Of a DNA stretch of 64,000 nt, positions 56,029 to 64,000 are shown one piece after another. The stretch comes from Ceratothoa steindachneri (taxonomy: Eukaryota; Arthropoda; Malacostraca; Isopoda; Cymothoidae). Numbering within the stretch: the first letter of the stretch is position 1; each line of letters begins with the position of its first letter. The stretch covers positions 174,332,294 to 174,396,293 of the forward strand of contig OZ018318.1 of NCBI GenBank assembly GCA_963969495.1. The letters run 5' to 3'. The notes below the pieces were generated by a model. It ran no database searches and had not been told where the DNA came from. It saw only the letters and a list, made by a program, of their open reading frames with translations. The position numbers and the translations under genes were made by a program.

Positions 56029-56811
56029 GGTTATTTCAGTACCTAATAAGCGTGAAACCATGTTTTCATTTATTTTTTGTGTTAGTAGTTATCGGTGGGA
56101 TTTAAGTTCTTAAAAGCTTAGAAATGTAAGGAAGTACCTTGTTTTTTGTTTTTGTTTTGTTGCGTGTAATCGATGAATTAGGTTTTTGTTATTTGAAAGT
56201 TAAATTGTATTGCGAGTATGTTAAGTTGGCTGTGTAACATAACCCACCCCCTCCAGTAGGCTCGCAAGGTCTAGTTCAACCCAATGCCTTTGTCCGCGCG
56301 CGCGTGTGCGCTTAAGTTTAGAGAAACTTAAAGTAAGGAAAGGCTCAAAGATATACAACTTTGCTGTACTCGACTAGGTTGAGTTAGTTGTTTTTCTGTT
56401 CCCTGGAGTCACATTCCCCCATTAAGTTCTTCGAAGAGAGGTATGTAGTGTTTCATCACTCCCTCGTTTTCTCTCATTGTAGACACGGGACTATAACCGC
56501 AAGAACATCCGGGCCCAGCACTGTGGGGTCAAACTCTTAACCACACCCCCTTGGCCCTGGTATCTATAAAAAGACGAATGGTTTTAAACTTCAAAATCTC
56601 CCCTACGAGAGTATATTCACTTTCACCTCAAGTAAGAAATTGGAGACGTGTTTCTCTCAAGCTCGAAGGCCAACGGGAGCCGAGGTAAGAATAGGCGAGA
56701 AAAACCGTTGGAATAATAACCCTCCTGGGCCCGTCCACAAGCCTCCGCCTCCTACCCCTACTTCATTGGGGTGACGAGATATAAATAACAAACACTAGGA
56801 AAAACGTGGTA

Positions 56812-57009
56812 GAATACGTGGGGCACCAGGCTACGAAGTCCCTGGATTAAGGCCGGGCTACCAAGACTCGACAGGTAGAATACGTGAGTCGCCAGGCTAC
56901 GAAGTCCCCAGATTTAGGCTGGGCTACCAAGACTCGACAGGTAGAATACGTGAGTCGCTAGACTATGAAGTCCCCAGCAAGAGAGGCAGGGCTACCAAGC
57001 GGGCTAAGA
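56812..57009. repeat. 66-bp tandem repeat, three units
   Basis: GAATACGTG starts at 56812, 56878 and 56944, exactly 66 bp apart. Copy A has two units at the same place, so one unit was gained or lost after the copies separated. Confidence 0.92.
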
Positions 57010-57049
57010 AACAGCTATCCTCGAGCTAGTCCCTGGTTCTCAAACCGAA

Positions 57050-57610
57050 CGTTAAGTTAACTTGTTCAAGTTCAACGTACTCTCATCAGAGAGACTTCTC
57101 ATATCCTAATGCATCCTAAAGACCAGAGATATTCCTCGCCCTTGAAAAATTACGAAAAGAAGATCGAAAAGGCTCCCTTTCAAGCCCGTCACCCTGTGGC
57201 CACACCAAACTCATAAGTTAACTTGGTTGAGGAACCAAGTTCAACTTAATTTCGTCAATGAAGGCCCCCTTTTAACCTGGTGTATGCTAAAACACCGAGA
57301 TAGGCCTCACCCTTGAGGAGGACTGGAACTGAGAAGAAACTCATTTTAGAGCTAGTTCCTGGTTAACAAACTGAACTTTAAGTTGACTTGTTCAATTAAA
57401 CTTATTCTCGTCAGAGTAACCTCCCTCTTCTATTCTCGCCCTTTAAGAAGAGCTTCATCCCCCCCCGAGTACAGTCTTCGCCCATGAAGAATTACGTTAC
57501 GAAGGATAAAAAGCTCCCTCTCGAGCCCGTTACCCGGTGGTCACACCGAACTCTAAGTTAACTTAGTATAAGAACCAAGTTCTACTTACTCTCGCCAGTG
57601 AGACCCCTGC
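57050..57610. repeat. About 165-bp repeats within LTR B
   Basis: Four diverged units starting near 57050, 57217, 57380 and 57557, corresponding one to one with those in LTR A, including the hairpin at 57220-57241. Confidence 0.75.
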
Positions 57611-58119
57611 CTACCCTTGTGCCTTGTAAAGCACGGTGATTGTTCTCAACCTTGAAGACTCTCCCCACATTGAATACCGTGTGGATCCTTTTCTGCTACA
57701 CTCGGCAATGTACCTTATGATCTCGACCACCTCCAACAATCTGGTTGAAGCACGAGTCAAAGGACCTGCCAGATTCCTATGGTGTCTGGGGCTCATTGGG
57801 TTCAAGGTCAAACTCAAATCCGCCGCTAGAGCAACCAAGGTATTTAAACTCCAGTAGAGACAATTGGCCTATTTATTGTATACTGAAGTGAGTAGCGACT
57901 TAGCCAATATTAGAGGGTCAAGTTAATTGAAGTCATTGGTTGTGTATTTTTAAATTCGTAGTATTTCTGTGGTTCATATTTTGTTTTGTGTATTAAACTG
58001 TTAAATTTAAAATATAAGTTTATTTAAGGAATTCCTGTGTGTTTCCTTATATCCTTACGTGTTGAAGCCTACTTTATCAAAGGAGTATATCACGACCCCA
58101 AGGTATACCACGACAAAAG

Positions 58120-58137
58120 TGGTGTCTGGTGTGGGGT
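58120..58137 (+). promoter_or_regulatory. Candidate primer-binding site after LTR B
   Basis: TGGTGTCTGGTGTGGGG four bases after the LTR end. Same layout as 22141 and 54604. Confidence 0.4.
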
Positions 58138-58299
58138 GATCAAAAGGGGCATTATACTAAACTGGCTCTGCCAACTTGGAGAAATAGTGGCACTATAAGA
58201 TAACATGTATTTTGACCTTTTAAAATTCAACATCTCTTGAAAAATATATTAAAGACCAGGAAAGAATACATATTGAATAGCCGCCGTTAATATCTCTTA

Positions 58300-58591
58300 A
58301 GAAAAATTAGCAATCCGTTGAATGGTACTTTAGGTCTATCCAGACCATTGCTATGGAACACATGAGGCTAGGTCCTTTGCCTTCCACTCAAGCAAAAAGA
58401 GAAAGTGTACACCTGACAAAACATACGAGATGTGGTGCCAAGCATTTGTCCTGGTCACCCACTTTGCAACCAAAGTACAGCTTATAAAGTTTCTTCACAT
58501 GTTTAGACAAGAGTCTCTTGTATTGTTGTAAAGTAACTCGTCCACATATATAACAGAAACTGCCTAGGGAATTTTTGCATTCTCTAGGCAT
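58300..58591 (-). pseudogene. Family W, N-terminal Cys-rich exon (locus 4)
   Basis: The minus strand from ATG at 58591 reads MPRECKNSLGSFCYICGRVT, LQQYKRLLSKHVKKLYKLYF, GCKVGDQDKCLAPHLVC and a stop at 58388, then VEGKGPSLMCSIAMVWIDLK and YHSTDC. It is the best preserved N-terminus of the family in the window, with the CYIC pair, the GCKVGDQDK block and the STDC block. The complement before the ATG holds TTTATTTACAG, an acceptor-like site. It is the counterpart of 22340-22610 in the large repeat. Beyond the LTR on the far side there is no second exon, unlike locus 2, so this copy was cut off by the rearrangement. Confidence 0.75.
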
Positions 58592-58599
58592 TTTAGCTG

Positions 58600-61500
58600 T
58601 CTTCTGTAAATAAAAAACTCTAGTATTTGAAAAATAATATAAATAGTAAAAACAAAAAATATTAAATAAAAAAGTAAAAATAGGAAGCATTTATAGTAAG
58701 TTACAAAATTATCAAGCGTTACGTAAGAGTTACCACGGATATTGACCCATATAACTACGAAGAAATTTAGTATGCTTTTATAAATTTCATAGGTTAGGTT
58801 GCCAAATAAATTAGGAACATACCATTAAAATTATATCCAAGTCTGTTTATAAATTTTAGAGTTGTCAGTTTCCGCCCAATCCTTTTTGCATTTAATCAGT
58901 CTATTTAACGTAAGTAAGATGGTAATTTACGAGAAACATAAAGGTTGCAGAAAAAGATGGATAATATATTCGTGATTTAAGCCAAAATTTGCTCTAGAAA
59001 AAGTTTTTCTCATTTCCTGCTTTTTTTTTTCAATTTTGTACAGTGTAATCAATGTCCTTCATAACACTGAAGTAATTGATTGTATATTTTAAGGTTGTGT
59101 ATAATTCACCTCTATACAATAAAATAATTATTATACACAATACATTAACATTTATGAATTCACTTCTACCAACAAGCATACATCTATAACGTATTGTTTA
59201 TTTAAAATTTTATCCAAAAAACGACGGCTTTGACCTAGGTGTTTCCAAAGAAGATTTTTCAATAAAATCGTTCCTAAAAATTGTTAAATACTAGTCCCAA
59301 AATTTTCCTCAGGAAAAATATTCATAAAATTTTAGTTCAAAAAAGAGTTTATCTTTATAAAACAATTCGATAAACAAAGTTAAGATTTATTAACTGATTT
59401 TACAAAATTATTTGATGAATAAACATTTATGAGCTAATTGCATAAATCAATTTAATGAAACAACTTTTAGGAACTGTTTAACAAAACCAATTCCTATTGG
59501 AATTTTTGTGAATCATCAACAAGTTTATAGAAATTGGATATCAGCCTTTGATTTAACTGCCCTGTGGGTTTTTGTTTCCAGCTTAGGAAAAATCTTTCTT
59601 GCGTTGAAATTCCAGCGTTTTAAGATCATTAGGATAGAAAAATGCAAATTGCCTCTATTAAACCTTTATTCATTATGAGTTGACGTCTCACAATTACACT
59701 TATTGTATCTTCAGAACAAACTAAGTAAAATTAAATTCACTTACCTTTTTTATACAAAGTCTTCAGATATAAATGGAATAGTGGGATAGGCATATTATAT
59801 ATGCAGGTGTTTAATATGTTTTGAACAATTTTTGAGGGAATTTCTAGGAGAAAAGATCCAGTCAATTATCAGATGGCAGAAATAACATAATAGAAACTCA
59901 TATAGTGGGTGGATAAAGATAGTCACTTATGATTTAAAAGAGAAATATGTATTAAAAAGAAAAACAAAGGGAAAAATAAACTACAAGAGTATGTGTGATT
60001 GCCAAAAAGAGCATTTATTTGTATTCAAGTTTCTGAGAGAGGAATGTTAAATTTTACAATACAGAAAACTTTGAGCTTCAATTTTTTTTATCAAACATAC
60101 CTCAATTATAAGCAAAAACTGATCCCAAATGAAAACTACAATTCCTTGAAACTAATGAAGAATCTTCTATATAAAAGTATAAATTGACAATTGAATTTAA
60201 ATTAATGCTTCTCTATAAGCAGGAAATTACAAGTGTTTGAGATATATTGAGTTTATCACAACAAAATTAGCAGCTTAACACCCTCACAGAGGTTATATGT
60301 TATTGGCAATCATTTTAGTTACGCTTGAGTTTGCATATATCTGTTTTTGAGGGATTTTTAAGCAATGAGAATTACATACAAATAGGTTCAAGAAATAAAC
60401 ATCGAGAGGAATGTTGAAATCTATGGCTTTTATTTCCATATACAAGAATTTGCTTTTTCAGAAGCCGAGTATAATAAATCCATATTGAATGTCCAGTCAT
60501 GAGAAAAATAGAACTAATAAGGTATTTAATGAAATATATGCAAACTTTTTAACTTAAGATTTCGTGAAATATTTTCATAATATTTGTCACTAATTATACT
60601 TGTGGCTCAAATTTGTTGATGTGGAGAGTGTATAAGTTTAATTGCTTTTTAAGACCAGCGACCCAGTTCAAGGGAACTCTAATCACGCTTTAAACTTTAA
60701 AGAGGGTTCGGTTCTTTATTTCTATATCACTCAAAGCACAGATCATCTTGAGAATATAACTTGGTTAATATCTCACTACCAGTAGAGTATTCCCCTTGAG
60801 CTGTGAAATTTGGTAATGAGAGCCCCCCAAATTTTTTTTAGAAGTTTTTAACGCAATCCATTGTGATATATATATATATTCATATATATATATATATATG
60901 TATAAGTATGGTAAGTAGATTAACTTTCCTTTTGGAAAGTTGTTCTCTATTATGCAAATGTGATTTGATGAAGAATTACAGAATTTTATTCTTCTAATTT
61001 TAAATCAAAATATAGTTTCCGCGGGAAACCCAAACCCTGATCGATTGGCCCTGAAATATTCTCGAAAAAACGTCATACGACCTTTTTCGTATTTTGAACC
61101 TATTGTAAGTTTTGAACTTCCATAGAGTCTACTCTTGCTCTCAGCCCAAGAGTATTTTCAGTACGAACCGAGATTTGCAGAGTCCGCTTTTCCAACGTTG
61201 TGCTACGTGTCCATGATTTCTCTTATATTCCGTCTCCTTTTATAGTGGCCCGTCATCATTTTTTATATTCGCTAATATGCTTAGGTACTACCGCAGCCAG
61301 GTTGAGAAGGACAACATACTTACAATGTGTCAATTAAAAGCTTAGAGAAATGGCAAGAGTCTGTAGCTGCCGCTACAGACAGTTAGGATGTTCAACCTCA
61401 TAAAAGCATCCCAGAACAATCCAAGACTATATTGAATCCCACTGACAAGCTTATAAAGAAGTATTTAATGAAGAATTTAAGCTTAATAATCACTGAAAGG

Positions 61501-63550
61501 GAGAAATAACACTGATTTATTAGAATTGTTTGAAATAACGATACAGGAGTTGCTGCAAAGAGATCTCAACCACCCTGTAAACCGCCAAGCCAACAAGCCT
61601 CTTCTTAATGAAAAACAAGGAGAAAACAGGCTGATTTTTTAAAAAGGGGCAAATATTTGTCACCAGAGCACTAGGGTAGTAATGTTTAAAGACGAATCGA
61701 TATTAAAGTGTCTTCAAGTAGAGATCAGATACTGTTCTACGACCACGCCACTCTTACTGATATGATAAAAAACACACCCGCAAAAACGGTCACTTACCCT
61801 TGATTTTGTTGTTTTAGTGGTTTTATAGAGAAGGAATGGTTGTTTTTCCTTTCCAAAAAGAAATGCAGAAAGCTAAAATACCGTCTTTGAAGAGCATGTT
61901 TCAAATTATACCCACTTACTGAGTGTGAAATTTTTAGGCATAATTCGGCCCCGTGTATTGCACTCTAAATTTCGTGAATTTTCTTGTAGCGGAGAAGGGT
62001 TCTCAGATCTTTGAATGAACTGGTAACATTCCTGATGGGATCTCATAGAAAAGTGCGAGGGGTAAATGAAAAAGAAAATGAAAGATAGCCTTATCGCTTA
62101 CATCTCTGCGCTCAAAGACAGAATTAAGAATATGTGAATCCTCGATATGGAAGCCTGTTACTCTCGGAATTGTCCGAAAGCAATCCGAAGCGATTCCATA
62201 AAATCATAAATAAGATGCAATGGATGGCATCTTAAAATAATTTTGGGCTAATATTTAGGGTTCTGTCTAAGTTTTTATATGACTGCTTAATTTTTTATAG
62301 CTAGATCAAGGTTTTCCGCAAAAACTATAATTTGGTCACGTTCCTTGTGTTTATGATCTAACACTAGAAACCTTATCATTATTTTACCATATTGTGCATA
62401 TTTTTACCGTTTTGTAATAGAGACTAAAGAAATTTGCTCTCGATAAGCATTCAATTATGAAGAATCTATTAAATTTGTTGCAACAGACTTTTTGAATCAT
62501 GGTGAAATGCCAACATCACTGAAGTGATAAAACTGCTCAGACAAGTTTTTGCAAAGGTGAAAAAATTCAGTATAGACTAGCAACGTATTTTAGATGGATT
62601 AATGTTGTGTTTTCACAAGAAATGGTAGTTGCTTATTTAGATGCCTTCCTTCACATTTGAGAACAGACTTTATTATCGTTTACTTGAGAAAATTTTATTT
62701 TAATGCGAAACCTTCAAGAAATTGAAAATTGAACCGAGGAATTTAAATATACGAGTATTTGAAATCTGATAAAATTCTTCAAATTAATTGATATGGTACG
62801 ACATTTTACGCAGTATAATATCACCCTTGTTAATTTAAAGACAAGGTTAGATTCGTTTATTTTATAAATCGAGGAAAAAACTTTTAAGGGGTAGAGGGAC
62901 GTAATGGTTCCCTTATATTACAGTTAATTTCCTTTTAAGATAAATGCTTTTTTACATTTAGGTGAAGTTGTATGACGGAACAAAAAGTAAAACCAGATAT
63001 TCTTTTAAAATTTAGGGATTTACTCAAGTGTTGGAGGAAATGAGTGTCAGTCTCTTATTTGGAATTTTGCCTCTGTGGGAACTATTCACTAGGGCAAATT
63101 TCCCTTTGTGATTCTTTTAATATTTCACTCAAAAGGGAATTTGACCCAGGGGCAATTTTTCTAAGATTACATCCCGAGGGGAAATTTGCCAATGGAAAAC
63201 TGAGTCCGAGTAGCAAAGTAGCAATAATAAAAATAATTATTAGATGACTTACAAAAATGAGGAAATTTCTAATACGTGATGAGAAATTAGAATTTTAATA
63301 CACTTTCAGGCACAATTCATTTCCAGGGCAGAACTTTAGTTTCTTTGTGCATTTTTGTTTAGACTTTTTCAATTTTACACCTATTTTCATCGTTAATCAC
63401 TCTTTTCTTTTGCAAATATTTCCTCCATAATCCCTAATTCTCAAAATTCTACATTTATTTCGCTGCTGCTATCTAAAAATGCAAGAAGAAATGAATGGCT
63501 TAATTCTAAAGCAAATGAGGAAAATCCTAAGATAAATTATATAAATGTTA
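58600..63550. other. Shared non-coding DNA of repeat B
   Basis: AT-rich DNA matching 22620-23132 and 24440-29060, with the empty mariner site (single TA) at 59100-59101. No gene recognised; a 62-codon frame at 59999-60187 and a 67-codon frame at 63044-63247 are not open in copy A over the same span or match nothing. Confidence 0.55.
60866..60905. repeat. Interrupted (TA)n tract in repeat B
   Basis: TA units broken by TTCA, corresponding to the longer pure tract at 26276-26334. Confidence 0.93.
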
Positions 63551-63557
63551 ATGAAAT

Positions 63558-63845
63558 GTGGTAACAATAAATAAACAACTTTTTATTAATGAGAATATCG
63601 TTCCTTTTCCAAGAGAAAGTGAAAGAGCTCTTGTGCACACCTTCCAGGGGGTGACTAACGGACACAGCGATTTGGAAATCGACGCTGCTCAAGAAAAATG
63701 CTGTACGTATCTACATTACCCTCCACACATTTTGCCATTTACTGTAAGAGATTGTATTAAGTATGAAGCTGTGGCAGTGGGCCGTGCTGTGATAATTGTA
63801 CGGCCGTTGGATGTTCCCTACATAATCTCAGTAACCGCTATGTAA
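63558..63845 (+). other. Open frame repeated in both large-repeat copies (unrecognised)
   Basis: A 95-codon frame beginning at GTG, partner of 29070-29324 but open further upstream because copy A carries an extra base and a stop there. Shared blocks are YLHYPPHILPFTVRDCIKYE and PYIISVTAM-like ends. See the partner entry for the lack of constraint. Confidence 0.25.
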
Positions 63846-64000
63846 TGAAATGGATGTCGAGGCAAATTTATCCTCTGCATTGTGGTATTCACTTTATATA
63901 TAAAAACGAGTTTTTTTATTTTGTGGTGTGTTATGCGCTGGAATTACATGGAATATAATATATAAAGACCACAATGACCCCATAGAAGAGGTTTTCTGCC

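Larger units (their letters stand above)
54604..56441 (+). mobile_element. Interior of a degenerate or non-autonomous LTR retrotransposon
   Basis: It opens at 54604 with TGGTGACAGGTGTGGAG, four bases after CACGACA, the same junction seen after both LTR copies, and shares about 35 further leader bases with 58120. It closes with a purine run (CGAAGAGAGG, 56432-56441) just before the LTR start TGTAGTG at 56444, where a polypurine tract is expected. In between I see no reverse transcriptase, protease or integrase. There is a Lys/Glu/Arg-rich region (54950-55410) and two unrecognised open frames (55419-55706 and 55738-56028). A length of 1.84 kb is far short of an autonomous element, so it is deleted or non-autonomous. 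Confidence 0.5.
56444..58115 (+). repeat. LTR of a retrotransposon, copy B (TG...CA)
   Basis: A 1672-bp block from TGTAGTGTTTCATCACTC to CACGACA, homologous over its length to 20489-22136. It is preceded by a polypurine-like run, as a right LTR would be, and followed by AAAG and TGGTGTCTGGTGTGGGG, as a left LTR would be. So it sits between two interior fragments or marks a recombination junction. It contains three 66-bp units and four units of about 165 bp. Minus-strand frames inside it (57611-57838) and the matching ones in copy A (21629-21814) are not convincing proteins. Confidence 0.65.
56444..64000 (+). repeat. Large direct repeat, copy B (runs off the window)
   Basis: Partner of 20489-29480 in the same orientation, about 35 kb away. 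It lacks the mariner and several short stretches, including about 80 bp near 60810 and about 25 bp near 61345. It carries a shorter (TA)n. Its right end is outside the window. Confidence 0.93.

Overview
This window is AT-rich eukaryotic DNA, most probably from an arthropod. The reasons are the density of decayed Tc1/mariner, piggyBac, hAT and non-LTR elements, the long (TA)n tracts, a tRNA-like SINE head, and coding pieces that end at recognisable splice sites. The lineage (insect, crustacean or chelicerate) cannot be settled from sequence alone. I see no intact host protein-coding gene, rRNA, CRISPR array or operon. Almost everything identifiable is mobile-element debris, and the longest near-open gene is a mariner transposase with one base missing.

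Layout. 1-0.4 kb: C-terminal piece of a multicopy protein family, called here 'family W' after its CFLC-WDSR motif. 2.7-4.05 kb: a (TA)n tract and a decayed Tc1 element. 4.39-5.76 kb: a second IS630/mariner-type transposon with both terminal repeats. 9.43-11.14 kb: a decayed hAT element of the GTF2IRD2/ZBED type. 16.0-17.0 kb: a non-LTR reverse transcriptase remnant. 18.0-22.6 kb: a nearly full set of family W exons on the minus strand, split by an LTR at 20.49-22.14 kb. 20.49-29.48 kb: repeat copy A, carrying a mariner at 23.1-24.4 kb. 32.8-33.0 kb: a 24-bp minisatellite. 34.7-37.1 kb: a third family W locus with a 412-bp tandem exon duplication. 38.77-40.31 kb: a deleted piggyBac. 42.7-42.9 kb: a possible LINE remnant. 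45.7-46.2 kb: a decayed satellite. 46.5-46.9 kb: the N-terminal part of a transposase. 52.9 kb: a tRNA-like SINE head. 54.6-56.4 kb: an LTR-element interior. 56.44-64.0 kb: repeat copy B, which still runs at the window edge.

Two observations stand out. First, family W occurs at four loci, always as multi-exon DNA with splice sites. Its central segment reads like an RNase H fold (FID...TDLK, separated by 53 residues) with a Cys insertion, which suggests an unclassified DDE-type transposase or a gene derived from one. Second, the 9-kb direct repeat A/B preserves a filled and an empty mariner site, so insertion or divergence can be ordered: LTR into the family W gene, then duplication with a breakpoint at the LTR edge, then mariner insertion into copy A only.

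The elements do not work together as a pathway. The window reads as a nested insertion record in heterochromatin-like or intergenic DNA.
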